Below, piece by piece: positions 11,701-20,400 of a stretch of DNA of 64,000 bases. A program made the translations under genes and the position numbers. The stretch spans positions 15,170,659-15,234,658 of the forward strand of contig NC_049994.1 in NCBI RefSeq assembly GCF_000003815.2, written 5' to 3'. The notes below the pieces were generated by a model, which was not told the DNA's origin, searched no databases, and saw nothing but the letters and a program-made list of their open reading frames with translations. How positions within the stretch are numbered: the stretch's first letter is position 1; each line of letters opens with the position of its first letter. The DNA is from Branchiostoma floridae (Eukaryota > Chordata > Leptocardii > Amphioxiformes > Branchiostomatidae).

Positions 11701-13206
11701 GTGACAGTATGTTTATGTATGCAGTCGCCACAGGAAAAATAACTTGTTCTGAGCTAAAAGCGGACCTTCAATGAATTAACACAAAATTTCTTTAAAATTT
11801 CTTTCGCTAACATTTACAAGCAAATGCATAATCTTTACCTTCACGTGGTATAAGTCCAGCCAAACAATGTACTGCTCTGTTTATTCTAACTCGGATACAT
11901 TTTACATAAAAGTACATGTATATGGTGACCAGTCCGTCTTGTTCTGTCCTAACACAATTGTTATACATGATGTAATTGAACGCCACAGGGTGCCAGCTTC
12001 ATTGCCAGTAGCCATGGTGACAACCGTCTGGTCCAGGCCATTGACCTTATTTGTTTCGAGAGAAAACGGATCAAAACAATATATTTCCCTTCCATGAAGG
12101 TAAACACAAAAAGGTAAATACAGTAGAAGCCGCTTAATTGCACGGCCTATTTGCCAGTGAATTTCGTGCTATTATCCGGCTGGTGCAATAATGCGAAGTT
12201 ACCTAGCTGGACCACACCAGTTTGGGATTTAGAGATTCTGTGCAGCTAACCGAAGTGTGCGTTAATCCGTTGTGCAATTAACTGGCTTCTACTGTACCAC
12301 TGAGGAATCTTACCAGGCGGCTGTGTGAAGGCCGGAAGTCTCTGTGAGAAGGAATGTTCCCGGATGCGCACAACCCGCAATGTCACCCTGTCGATCTTAG
12401 CCTTTACTTCTGAGATCCGACCTAGTGAATGCCGTAAATGACTAAAGTTAGAATCGTCTTATAGATAATCAAAATAAGTCGATTACAAATCCCCACCCGG
12501 GGGCTATTTAGTAACGCTTCCTTTATCCGTAGAGTGTCACTTTCGTCCGTAATCTGTGGGTGGATCTTGTAATGTTAGAAATCAGGGTGGAATTTAGTGG
12601 CCTCTTTAAAGAGCTCTTACTTTCCGTGATCGTTTATCGTTGACCAGTTTGAAATGAAGCCAGTTCTTTCGCACACAGGTAACTAGATCAGTCACTCAAA
12701 GAGCTGATTATAGTATACCCATTACCTACCCATTGAAGGTCGGAAAAAATCGGAACCTTCTTATAATGACATTCAGAACTTCTTGCAATCAAAGAGTTTA
12801 TTAGCTGTCTTGCATATTGTTGACATGTAGAGAATGGCGTAAAGTTGGTACCTTCTAGCTGTTTTAGCGTGTCTTTTCACAGGCATTCTATAGACACGTC
12901 CTGTGTTCTTTGTTTCTCTGTGAAGGTGGTATTAATGTTTTTCCCGCTCCTTTTAGAAATATCATCCTTATTTGCACCTGACAACTATTGTTAGACGCCA
13001 AGGTGGACCCACTGACAAGAACAAAGTTGACAAGAACAACTGCAAAAAATAGTCATGCCTTCAAGTAATGAAAAACCGTAAGGGTAAACCTACTAACTTT
13101 TCAATCGGGCCGCGTCCTGCTCAGTTATTCCGTACACATTCGGGCTTGGCCACGTCAGCGCAAAGTACAGGAGAACGAATGCCTTGCTGTAGGTCCAGTT
13201 CCCCAT
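2356..13206 (-). CDS. Lectin gene 1: secreted SUEL / F-type lectin / 4x WSC-like protein (gene span)
   Basis: Ten exons can be chained on the minus strand: signal peptide 13098-13206, helix 12314-12421, SUEL 10918-11202, F-type lectin 10369-10581 + 9009-9166 + 8225-8282, then WSC-like modules 7431-7697, 5126-5428, 3951-4253 and 2356-2750. Every junction has GT/AG and a matching phase, and the total of 2199 nt is exactly 733 codons including the stop. The predicted product is an extracellular multi-lectin: the SUEL domain normally binds rhamnose or galactose, and the F-type domain binds fucose. The WSC-like modules may bind glycans, but that is inferred. The last exon is drawn by reading through its donor to the first stop; a further 3' exon cannot be excluded. 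Genes 2 and 3 are its paralogues. It carries twice as many WSC-like modules as they do. Confidence 0.8.
2751..3950 (-). other. Intron with dispersed-repeat block
   Basis: Intron between WSC-like modules 3 and 4. About 2915-2960 is a GATGATGATGA/TTTATTG stretch resembling a minus-strand retroelement tail. About 3430-3880 belongs to the repeated intron block described at 4625-5090. No exon is seen. Confidence 0.6.
3951..4253 (-). CDS. Gene 1 WSC-like module 3
   Basis: Exon of 303 bp, phase 1-1. The acceptor is ctcacacag/TAAGC and the donor attacag/GTCAGA. It has GCWRDASDRAIPTLEG, KCHQVA, FAVQDGGWC and TGC, so all four module cysteines are present. Without splicing the frame ends in ...VEGKFPFLK and a stop at 3895. 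Confidence 0.85.
4316..4550. mobile_element. Foldback MITE with 28-bp perfect terminal inverted repeats
   Basis: Begins GGATGAAGGAGAATTC... and ends with its exact reverse complement over 28 bp. The middle (235 bp overall) has no coding capacity. It lies in the intron upstream of WSC-like module 3 of gene 1. No clear target duplication was found, so the superfamily is open. Confidence 0.75.
4625..5090 (-). repeat. Repeated intron block linked to WSC-like exons
   Basis: A ~450-bp block with landmarks 'gagagtaagtaat', 'ataactcaaga', 'gtagatagctta', 'tattcaaacatgtgac' and several ATGCAAAT octamers. It recurs at about 3430-3880, 5820-6260, 20400-20760, 37160-37620 and, reverse-complemented, at 50820-51330 and 52260-52620. 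It keeps the same orientation relative to each WSC-like exon, so exon and intron probably duplicated together. A weak relative at about 57180-57300 in the kinase intron suggests it began as a dispersed repeat. Confidence 0.65.
5126..5428 (-). CDS. Gene 1 WSC-like module 2
   Basis: Exon of 303 bp, phase 1-1, acceptor tcctatacag/GAAGCG and donor attacag/GTCAG. The frame is open and holds GCWGDTRDRAISSLEG, KCYLVS, FAVQDGGQCMG and KAC. It has the short read-through tail KVKFPLSK and a stop, in which 24 nt are missing in frame relative to modules 3 and 4. Confidence 0.85.
5456..5790 (+). mobile_element. Non-LTR retrotransposon 3' fragment
   Basis: Plus-strand translation gives LLKLVKRRKLQYFGHTTR followed by a basic GRRRRRWRD stretch and DWTADH. 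This is the usual C-terminal tail of many LINE reverse transcriptases (K-R-R-K-L-x-Y-F-G-H...W-x-D...W-T). It is short, 5'-truncated and interrupted by stops, and lies in an intron of gene 1. Confidence 0.7.
5820..6260 (-). repeat. Repeated WSC-intron block, further copy
   Basis: Same landmarks as 4625-5090 (gagagttagaaatag, gtagatagctta, tattcaagcatgtgac). It ends just before the MITE insertion at 6321. Confidence 0.65.
6321..7415. mobile_element. MITE with GGCCYTTCACAC ends, PIF/Harbinger-like, carrying a nested SINE
   Basis: The left end (atagggccttcacactg) and right end (cgtgtgaagggggct) are inverted repeats, with further inverted similarity around CCGGAATG inside. Flanking TTA on both sides fits a 3-bp target duplication: other copies of this intron read ccatttacaacag without interruption. 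A relative lies at 47564-48108. The interior is split by the SINE at 6837-7345. No transposase frame is present. Confidence 0.7.
6837..7345 (+). mobile_element. tRNA-derived SINE with perfect 9-bp target duplication
   Basis: Pol III promoter boxes are intact: A box TGGCGCAGTGG at 6848-6858 and B box GGTTCAAATCC at 6891-6901. The body contains the 'cttgggaaaggcactttac' and 'gagtacctagcttcgg' core seen in many copies in this window; it resembles the deeply conserved Nin-DC SINE core, which is a family assignment from memory. The tail is (CTAA)n. ACCACGAAT flanks it at 6828-6836 and 7346-7354, so the 509-bp ends are exact. It sits inside the MITE at 6321-7415. Confidence 0.92.
7431..7697 (-). 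CDS. Gene 1 WSC-like module 1 (short form)
   Basis: Exon of 267 bp, phase 1-1, acceptor cctcacacag/TGTACATC and donor attacag/GTCAG. It lacks the SKSRE lead and a few residues before TCYQVA, but keeps all four cysteines (GCW, TCY, GECFG, KAC). It directly follows the F-type lectin exons and is phase-compatible with 8225-8282. The MITE at 6321-7415 begins only 15 bp beyond its donor. Confidence 0.85.
8225..8282 (-). CDS. Gene 1 F-type lectin exon 3
   Basis: A 58-bp exon, phase 0 to 1, encoding VMARSEYLQICEVLVFAET. This is the last strand of the F-type fold (L-Q-I-C-E-V). The donor is acag/GTAAGAA and the acceptor tgattcag/GTGATG. The same exon occurs at 21584-21641 and 38451-38508. It is too short for ORF callers but phase, splice sites and paralogues agree. 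Confidence 0.85.
8540..8870. repeat. Dispersed repeat containing CCATCTTGGATTTTGACC
   Basis: The stretch 'ccgccatcttggattttgacc' followed by a TGACGTCAT palindrome recurs at about 22885-22925 and 50030-50075, with flanking similarity. TGACGTCA matches a CREB/ATF site, but here it belongs to a repeat and no regulatory claim is made. Confidence 0.55.
9009..9166 (-). CDS. Gene 1 F-type lectin exon 2
   Basis: A 158-bp exon, phase 1 to 0, acceptor tatttgcag/GCGAGCG and donor attcag/GTGATC. It encodes GERLHNVQARVGPNEN through QCGET to GRYVSIQ. It supplies the second arginine of the fucose site (CCG|ER) and the conserved GRYVS strand. Paralogues: 22478-22635 and 39274-39431. Confidence 0.88.
9363..9950 (-). 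mobile_element. Mariner-like element, internally deleted
   Basis: The element is flanked by TA dinucleotides (9361-9362, 9951-9952) and has ~30-bp inverted ends around GGCATTCAATAAGTAATG. On the minus strand the middle encodes fragments of a mariner transposase N terminus: a YELVKRWHPEFKQGR-like helix followed by SVETAPRPGRPSSAIDEAP. The catalytic part is absent, so it is non-autonomous. It lies in the intron between F-type exons 1 and 2 of gene 1. Confidence 0.85.
9985..10366 (+). mobile_element. SINE fragment (AACA-tailed) with a nested MITE
   Basis: The core 'gagtacctagcttcggttagggacgtc' and tail '(AAAC)n' match SINEs at 22965-23640 and 39570-39950, which sit at the same place in genes 2 and 3, just downstream of F-type exon 1. 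The 5' tRNA part is missing here. The MITE at 10133-10227 has inserted into it. Confidence 0.75.
10133..10227. mobile_element. 95-bp MITE, PIF/Harbinger type, inside a SINE
   Basis: Perfect 15-bp terminal inverted repeats TACCCCTGTCACATT and a TAA target duplication at 10130-10132 and 10228-10230. The uninterrupted SINE in gene 2 reads cccataaccacacc at the same point, which confirms the empty site. Confidence 0.88.
10369..10581 (-). CDS. Gene 1 F-type lectin exon 1
   Basis: A 213-bp exon, phase 1-1, acceptor ccttgcag/AAACTAAC, donor tgctgcg/GTTGG. It encodes NVALGKTTTASSHPSNWG, a CLHT histidine, WWKVDLG and VLNRGDCC. These are the hallmark F-type (fucolectin, eel-agglutinin family) features, including the fucose-contact His, the first Arg and the adjacent Cys-Cys. 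The second contact Arg lies in exon 2. Confidence 0.9.
10841..10964. repeat. Short tandem duplication across the SUEL exon donor
   Basis: 'ttctctatgtacccacc' plus ~30 bp occurs twice in direct tandem about 60 bp apart. The second unit contains the end and donor of SUEL exon 10918-11202, and the first is a mutated copy in the intron. Only gene 1 has it. Confidence 0.75.
10918..11202 (-). CDS. Gene 1 SUEL (rhamnose-binding lectin) exon
   Basis: A 285-bp exon, phase 1-1, acceptor gatatag/AAACAGCC, donor atcacag/GTGGGT. It encodes a complete SUEL/Gal_lectin domain: TAYTCE start, ATFGRKS in place of the canonical ANYGRT, then DCRAASS, TCQGEQRC, and FGDPCPGVQKYL before SYRC. The FGR variation at the YGR motif could alter sugar preference compared with genes 2 and 3; that is inference. 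Confidence 0.9.
11203..12313 (-). other. Gene 1 intron with a block conserved across all lectin genes
   Basis: About 11860-12110 is a non-coding block also found downstream of the helical exon in genes 2 (25540-25790), 3 (42930-43180), 4 (28700-28870) and 5 (46230-46390). No reading frame is preserved across copies. The Harbinger MITE of genes 2 and 3 is absent: the site reads gttgtcagcaacgg. Confidence 0.7.
12121..12294. mobile_element. 174-bp MITE, Tc1/mariner-pogo type
   Basis: Ends CAGTAGAAGCC and GGCTTCTACTG are inverted repeats extending about 23 bp, flanked by TA on both sides. It lies just 3' of the gene 1 helical exon and has no coding sequence. Confidence 0.85.
12314..12421 (-). 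CDS. Gene 1 helical (putative coiled-coil) exon
   Basis: A 108-bp exon, phase 1-1, acceptor attcactag/GTCGGATC, donor ccgcctg/GTAAGA. It encodes RISEVKAKIDRVTLRVVRI and SQRLPAFTQPP. The hydrophobic spacing I-V-I-V-L-V suggests an amphipathic helix that could multimerise the protein. Five copies exist in the window. This one is most like the plus-strand copy at 28289-28396. Confidence 0.8.
13098..13206 (-). CDS. Gene 1 first coding exon: signal peptide
   Basis: A 109-bp coding part from ATG (13206) to donor ttgaaaa/GTTAGT, phase 1 end. MGNWTYSKAFVLLYFAL is followed by TWPSPNVYG, a typical secretory signal. An in-frame ATG lies 9 nt upstream (MAN-MGNW) in genes 1 and 2 but not in 3 and 5, so MGNW is the shared start. 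Confidence 0.85.
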
Positions 13207-13584
13207 GTTGGCCATTCTTGGGCAAAGTATAAGAAAGACAACGTTAACACTTAGGCGGCTTTGTTAACGATGATAACGAACAGAGCGTGGCTGACTTCCT
13301 AAGTGGAGGCTTCTGATTTGAGTCACATGAGGTCAGAGTTCAAGGCCCCAATGAGCTAATTTGATCTGCGCTCAAATGTTCCCGTAATTCAGTTACGACA
13401 GATAAGAAACGGCGCTGTAAACGTCGTTACATGTTTTGCCCTGTAACAGTGTGGTGCCCCTCTAGTTGTTTCAGCGGGGGGGGGGGGTCGTCAGTACGAA
13501 CAAGCAAATGGTTGATATGCTTTGAGATTAATTTCACTACTTACAATTTCGTGTTGGAGTTCACTAATCTGGAGAAGAATAGCC

Positions 13585-13830
13585 GGGCTTAAGTGGACAA
13601 GAGATCTAGAGGTCCCAGGTTTGATCCCTGGCATACCCGAGTAATTATCTCCTTGGGAAAAGACCTTTAGACAATTTTCCTGACTCCGTTATGGAGGTAA
13701 AAGGTAATGTAAGGACAGTGATGGCCTCCCCCATTCTAACACTGTTTCCTAGTCAAAGTGGATTAACAACCCAATGCTCCAAAGGTGCTAGGACCTTTAC
13801 CATTACCTTACAAATGTAGTTATGAGCATT
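13585..13830 (+). mobile_element. SINE-like repeat
   Basis: A B-box-like 'caggtttgatccctgg' is followed by 'ccttgggaaaagacctttagacaattttcc' and an 'aggtaaaaggtaatg' body. The body is repeated at 14300-14440. The 5' half is degenerate. Confidence 0.55.
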
Positions 13831-14120
13831 CGCTCCTGTTCCTGAGTATATCTCCTTGTTGGGAAAATCCCTTTATGGCAGCAGAACAGAATTTTCTGCA
13901 TGGGAATTTCTGTAGTTAAGGACCAAAAGGACTGACATCGACGCGGACAAAATTATAGTAGGGTACAGTTTTCAAGCTAGACAAACTAATATGTTGATTT
14001 CGAAGGAATAACCTACAAAATTACTGAAAAGGAAAAAAATCGTTTTGAAAAAAAATTACGCCCTCTTTAATGCTCATGCTGGGCCATGCGGGCCGACTCA
14101 CCGAGGCAGTCAGCTGTAAA

Positions 14121-14220
14121 NNNNNNNNNNNNNNNNNNNNNNNNNNNNNNNNNNNNNNNNNNNNNNNNNNNNNNNNNNNNNNNNNNNNNNNNNNNNNNNN
14201 NNNNNNNNNNNNNNNNNNNN
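14121..14220. other. Assembly gap (100 N)
   Basis: Exactly 100 N, the usual placeholder for a gap of unknown size. The sequence on either side contains the same SINE-like repeat. Confidence 0.99.
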
Positions 14221-14959
14221 GCGCATTGATACACTGAATGGGGCAAACATCATGATCTTAGTGCGCGGAAAAATCCCTGTGTTCTGCGACCCTTATACAG
14301 TGTCCTGGACCCCGTTTGGGAGGTAAAAGGTAATGTAAGGACAGTGATGCCCCCCCCCCCCCCATTCTAACACTGTTTCCTAGACAAAGTGGATTAGCAA
14401 CCCAATGCTCCAAAGGTGCTGGGACCTTTACCTCACTCATGGCAGGGTATTGTCGCTCTCTCTAAGGAACCCCTCCCTTGCAGTCTGTGGCCAGGTGGGG
14501 CCTAGGTGTTACACCTAATTATTACATTACAAATGTAGTTATGGACATTCGCTCCTGTTCCCAAAACTGCTGCACAGACAATGAAGGCTTAGTTTTAAAA
14601 CAGTCAGGGTTGGCTGCTTCCTGCCCACGGCCACCGCATTACACTCCCAGTCCTATTGGACGTGTGATGGCTTTTCTAGGGAACTATTATTTGTTGTCAT
14701 GGTGCCCCAACGTCCCACTAGAAGGTCAAAGAATAGGTGGGGTGATTATTCGTGGGGGAAGTTAGTTATAATTGTATACTAGTATTTCAGACATGCTCAT
14801 AAAAGCATGCAAAATCTTGCAATTACTGGGTGAGTTTTGTTTTTGTAGATTATTCCTGTACATTCTGTTCAGTTGTGACCTTTAAGGCATACGTTCTAGT
14901 ATGGGTGTGAGTCTTTGTAGGGACAATTATGGTGCATTTGTTATTCTGGTGTTTTTAGG

Positions 14960-15305
14960 CCAGCGTCCCTGAAAGCCTTTGATATAAAAACTGATTCCTG
15001 GGAGCATCTTGCCAGTGACCGGCCACAGTGGCGGCGTGCAGTTCAGAAGGGTGCCGTTACCTACGAGGGAACACGCAGAGCTACTGCCCAGCAGAAGAGG
15101 CAGGCCAGGAAGGAACGTGCAGCCAACCCCCCTCGAGCATCACTTTACTTCGCTGCCCGCACTGCAACAGACACTTCAGAGCGAAGATAGGGCTGTACAG
15201 CCACCTGCGAACTCATTTGACTACTTGAATGATGGACAAGATGATGACGAAAGCGGTCCTCGTCGACTCGACGGACGAACAACACACAACAGGCCAGTAC
15301 CGAAA
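14960..15305 (+). mobile_element. LINE 3'-end fragment with terminal zinc-finger motif
   Basis: One frame reads IKTDSWEHLASDRPQWRR and a neighbouring one CPHCNRHFRAKIGLYSHLRTH. Together they match the C-terminal DSWE...DR..WR...C2H2 end of several LINE ORF2 proteins, split here by a frameshift. It is a dead retroelement piece, not a zinc-finger gene. Confidence 0.75.
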
Positions 15306-15799
15306 TAACTTTGACGGTACTCTACCGGTACCAATACAGAATGCATATTTTGTACAACTTTATTACTGATAGCCTTAAGCCTGAGATTAGGAGAATGTTA
15401 TTGTGCCTTTATTCAACCTTAAAAACTCACAATGTGACAATCAAAAAGGAAATTCACATGCTTCTCCTTGCACAAAACAGTACAAATGCACACTCTTCAT
15501 CTAAAAATCGCAAACAATGCCATACTTACAACATTAAAGCCACAGGACAACAACCTACTAATCAAGAACAGAGGTTACATTGACATGTTTGAATGGTTGA
15601 TGGTGGGTGCATAACCTGGTACCTAGTGTACCACATTGACATTTACATCAGATGATATGAAAATATGATTCAGGGGATGTACTTGTTTAAAAAATATCAG
15701 ATTGCAGTGTGCTCTATACACCAACATGCACTGAAACAGTATATCAATATGTGACATTGAAATGAAGAGTATTTTCTCTCCTTTGAGTCAAATTTGAGC

Positions 15800-16342
15800 A
15801 ATGCCAAAAAACATTGTACCCACATACGTAACAACTTTCACATCAAGCAGAGAAAGCCAACAATTTTCCTTCGTACATGATACATAAAACGAATATGGCT
15901 TAAAACACATCAATTGGTACATTTGTATATGGGAAAGTCTGACTTAAGTCGTCAGTGGATATTGTGTCCACGTACAAAGCAAATTTCACATCTAGCAGGA
16001 ACGCAAACCACTTTCCTTCGTACATAATAAATAAAACGAATATGGCTTAAAACACATCAAGTTGTGTATTGGAAAGTCTGACATAAGTCGTCAGTGGATA
16101 TTGTGACCAAATACATAACAAATTTCACATCAAGCAGAAAAAGCAAACAATTGTCCTTCGTGCATAATACATAAAACGAATATGGCTTAAACACATCAAT
16201 TGGTATATGGGAAAGTCTGACTAAAGTCGTCAGTGAATATTGTGACCAAATACATAACAAATTTCACATCTAGCAGGAACGCAAACCTCTTTCCTCCGTA
16301 CATAATACATAACATAAATTGTGCTTAAAACACATTGATACA
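15800..16342. repeat. 139-bp tandem repeat, about 3.7 units
   Basis: The phrase ggaaagtctgac starts at 15932, 16071 and 16210, exactly 139 bp apart, followed each time by 'gtcgtcagtg.atattgtg' and 'aaaacgaatatggctt'. The homologous flank of gene 3 (about 35530-35670) has one degenerate unit, so the array expanded in the gene 2 copy. Confidence 0.88.
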
Positions 16343-16649
16343 TGTGTGAATTATATGCAAAACGTGACAAACCATCGTGTAAAACTTTTTTTCTCATCAA
16401 ATCTTTGAAGCTCTCGTCAAAATATCACGCGCACGCACACACATACACACAAAGATCAGATGTCTGTTCTCTCCATTGTGTTGTTGACAGCTCTGTCCCT
16501 TTGCCACTGCTTCGAATTCCATGCTACATTGTGGAGATGGGTAGCCGTCAGTGCTGCGGGTCTCTATTCCGTTACCCTGAGGGAGGGAGGGAGCAAATGC
16601 TGAATCATTATCTTTGTCACACTATACCAACAAACGGCCACTTTATACG

Positions 16650-16935
16650 ATCGTCTGGCGCTATCGGTAAGGTGTTAGGCCCAAACCCCACAGGTCTCCA
16701 GTTCAACACCGCTGAAGTGCCCAGATGTTATGCCTTGAGAAATGCACCTTACATGGCTTTCCTCACTACACTCAGGTGTAAATGAGTACCTAGCTTCGGT
16801 TAGGGCCGTCCCATGGATAGGAGGTCCCGTGTTTGGGAGAGCCACACCTCAAGCACGTTAAAGAACCTGCCACACTTATCGAAAGAGTTCCTTTCCGGTG
16901 TGAGTGGATCAAACCTTACAGTCTGGTTTCCGGGC
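16650..16935 (+). mobile_element. SINE copy
   Basis: Contains 'tctccagttcaacacc' (weak B box), 'actcaggtgtaaatgagtacctagcttcgg' and 'gtgagtggatcaaacctt'. It has a homologous partner at 35995-36245 at the same place 3' of gene 3, so it predates the unit duplication. Confidence 0.7.
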
Positions 16936-17095
16936 TGACTTCTTAAAAAGGTGATAGTCACCCTTATATGTCAACCCTTCCACAAATCTGGTAAAGTTGA
17001 ATAAACATAAATATAGATACTTAAACATGTAAATACTGTAATACCCCTTTTGCCTACCAAAACGACGTTTTTCAAGCATCGTAGAAACTCATTAT

Positions 17096-17454
17096 TTACT
17101 TTGACAACAGAAACTTCATTTGCACCCGTACACCATTTACTAGAGTCTGACCTGTAATCTTGTAGACCTCGTTTGCCCAAGCCCCGCCCTCGCCGTCTGC
17201 CGTACAGGCCGTGGAAGACCCGTACCTGTTGAAGGTGTTGAGCCCGTTAGCAGACCCATAACACTCGCCACGATACTGCAAAGCAAACATGGGGAAACCA
17301 CGAGAACGTGCTACCTGGTAACACTTCTCTATGGGGTTTTGACGGGAACTGGCGCTGCCATCTAGGCGTGCATCTGATCCCTCGAGTGTAGGAATGGCGC
17401 GGGAACGTGTGTCCCTCCAGCATCCCAGGCTGATGTACTCACGGCTTTCGCCTC
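17096..17454 (-). CDS. Gene 2 WSC-like module 2 (likely terminal exon)
   Basis: The acceptor is cctcacacag/GAGGCG. The 303-bp module (17152-17454) has GCWRDTRSRAIPTLEG, KCYQVA, GECYG and TAC. Read-through of the donor-like attacag/GTCAGA gives QTLVNGVRVQMKFLLSK and a stop at 17096. Confidence 0.82.
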
Positions 17455-20400
17455 CTGTGTGAGGAAAGGAGTATTTCTGAATCGGTAATTCTCTTCACCA
17501 GAAGGCTATGGTTATGTTCTCTACATGCTATGGTCGTACTTTCTTAGATAGATAGCTCTTGGGGCAGAGAGTAAGTAATAGGGGTTTGTTCCCCAGTGGG
17601 TTTTTTCAACGCAGGAGCCGTTTTAGTTTCAGAATTTTGGTGAGAACTCTGTTGGCTTAAGATGGCCCAGGGCATATGAGCACTACTTTCAAAGTCCTGT
17701 AGGAAATTTGTCATAACTCCGTCATAGAAGCTTGAAAATGCCTCAAATCTGGTGTATACGGAAAACACAACTATAGAAATGCAAGCATGGGTCATTTATG
17801 AAGTTACATACTCTGAATTTTGAGATATTACAATTTATTATGATGTATAATTTTTCCAACAAAATGTAGTCTAGAAAACCATTCCCAACGCGCAAATTAC
17901 ATGAAAATTTTTTAGTACATACTGACATATGTTCCCTTTCAGAACTAGTGAGATTTATTGAGAAACATGTTCCTGCTCTGTGAAAAATATTGATTTTTTC
18001 ACATTTATGCATATAATTTTAGGGTACCTTTTTCTATAATCACCTTATAACTCAAAACAAAGACCATATACAATATATTCAACTACATCTGAGTGTAGAA
18101 CAGGACATTTCCAACGATCTAATTTCCTTTTCAATCATTTTAAGTCATTGCTACCGTTTTCTACAAAGGTTTGAAGTTTGTACCATCAATTTTTACCCTG
18201 TAAGCCATGTTTTAGTAAATCTGCCCATCACTCAACGTGACAGGTCGTAATTAGCACCTCCATGGGAAGGAATTAGCTGTAATTTGCACTTGTGCCATGA
18301 CAAAAGTTTTATTGTTATGCGTAGACTAGTCTGTTGGTATAAACAGTTGTTTTGTAGCAAGATTGTTATTATGCTCATAGAACGAGAAAAGTTTCAGTCA
18401 ATGTTAGAGAATAAGTCTCTCTATTTACATTGAAGATGGATTCTACAAGATGCACACCCGGAAAGCCGTACAAAATGTAAAAGTAGGGTTCAAGCGCCAC
18501 CAACTGGGCCGGGCATTTTGGCCCCGCAGCGCGGCTTCGAATCCCTGGTGTCAAGAGACTGTACTATTCGGCAAAAACTCAGCAAAATTCGCTCAAAACA
18601 AGTCCGACTTGGCCTCTGTTGCAGTCTTCGAACGGGGCTGGTTTTTATTGGGGGTGGGGGTGGGGGGCTTAGTTCGCGATTTTCAACGTCTAGCTACGTT
18701 TTCATGCGCCGGGAAAGGGGTTTTGCCCAAGGCAAAGGAGCTTGGTTTGCCGAAAAAGGGAGTTTGCCGTGGCATAAGATAGCATCATTAGCTTGGGAAG
18801 GAAGGCGGAGGCCAATGAAACTCCTCACTAATACTATCTTATGCTACCGCAAGTTCTGCTTGGAGATAAGTTATATAGCTCAGATATTAACCTCCTTGCT
18901 CAATACATTACAACGTCCTTGACTCAATACTGCCAAACTGGGGTATGAAATGACGCGATTTTGGTCCAACAATTTTTTCCAATGCACCAGAATAGAACAG
19001 AGAGCCAAATTGTGTGCTTTGAGAAGTAAAACATAATACAGGTTGCTATAGTTTGCATGAAATAGTGTATAAAACTTAACATGAGAACAACAAATCATTA
19101 GAGAATACTAGTACCATGAGTACAATGCAATCTACAGCCATAATGATTCTGGCCTGTCGCCATGTTTGTAATCATTACTGATTAGAATGTTTGTTTAGGG
19201 CTGCCAGAGTAAAATTGCCCATGATGAAAAGAAATGCATGTTTAGTATAATTCGATGTGCAAACTTTTGTAGAAAAACGTGACAAAGGTGACATTGGTCT
19301 CCTCCTTCTATATTTCCCCCAAGACAATTGTACAAAAGTTGTGTTATTTGGAGGTTGGTCCAGACAGACAACCATACATATGATCTAGGCCGACAAAGGA
19401 AAATAACCACACTAATTCAACTCGTATGTTCTTTTCTTTTTATAGCTAGAATCCTGTGCTTCCCTTATCAGAAACGCCCATGTTGGTGAAATGCCCTTTC
19501 CCCGACTGTTATATTGGGCAAAAAAGTCTGGTCATTTAGGGCAAGGAGTTTATATAGAAATATATAGGGTGTCTTCTATTTAATGTGTTTATGTTGTGCT
19601 GTGCTCTTTTGCAGTTTACTTGAAGCACTTCAAGTATGATGCATAACATTTTTGATAAATGTTTTTTAGAGCAGCGGGAGTGGTTAAAACTTTCAGAAGC
19701 ATGTCAAATACTTCAAACATCTATCTGAGTATGAGACTGTGATTTTTTCCCCATCTTTTGTATGGGTTAGATTGTAGTTCTCCCTGGTTGTGAAGAAGGT
19801 ACTTTTTGTTTGTTGTTCACACCCGGGCAGAGACAAAAGACCAGACTACACATAGTGATACGCCGTGGCAAATACAACTTTTACAATGGCTGCCCTGCTG
19901 AAATTTAGGATTGAACAAAGGAGCTTCCATTTTGCTCAGCTGTGATTAACAAACTCAAAAGTGTCACATCTAAGTGTCAAATGTATGGTTAAACAAAATG
20001 AATCAATAAGAATAAAGAAATGACGATTAGAAAATAGATTGAAAGTTAATCCAAGCGCGTGCATTCCCATATCCCCATTCAGCGTTTCACAGATGTGTAT
20101 TGTTTCTTGTTTTGCCGAAATCATTAGTGGCCATGAACCAGTATTCTGTATGAAAAAACACACGACTGTCTTGACCTTCCCTTTGCACTTCCTCAGATTT
20201 TAGAAATTGAGTGCGAGCAATTACCTCACCAGGACAGATTAGCGCCTGATTGGGATGCAAAGTGAAGGCGGGACACTGGGAGGCAATTATCACTCAAACT
20301 ACTGCATATTTACAAGCTATATACTGGCACTTGGCTCATTTCAATATCCAAGTACCTAATAATCATATTTAAATGAGATATCTGGCAAGGCAAGCCTGGG

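Larger units (their letters stand above)
13207..17095. other. Intergenic region between genes 1 and 2, repeats only
   Basis: It holds SINE-like repeats (13585-13830, 14300-14440), an N gap (14121-14220), a LINE 3' fragment (14960-15305), a 139-bp tandem array (15800-16342) and a SINE (16650-16935). From 15340 to 17095 it is homologous to 35290-36500, the 3' flank of gene 3. No host exon was recognised. Confidence 0.6.

Noticed and set aside
11961-12143. Possible coding exon in the conserved intronic block (KVNGLDQTAVTMVTGNEAGTL in the 25.7 kb copy)
   Set aside because: The frame is not kept across the five copies (stops in genes 4 and 5, shifts at poly-A runs), and no phase 1 splice sites bound it.
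15028-15228. Possible C2H2 zinc-finger gene (CPHCNRHFRAKIGLYSHLRTH)
   Set aside because: The finger with the preceding DSWE...WRR text is the 3' end of a LINE; frames are broken and there are no introns or further fingers.
15800-16342. CRISPR-like array
   Set aside because: The 139-bp units are simple head-to-tail repeats without unique spacers, in a eukaryotic context.
18480-18560. tRNA-like stretch (ggcttcgaatccc B box)
   Set aside because: No acceptor-stem pairing and no good A box at the right distance; it may be part of a decayed SINE, and is not a tRNA gene.
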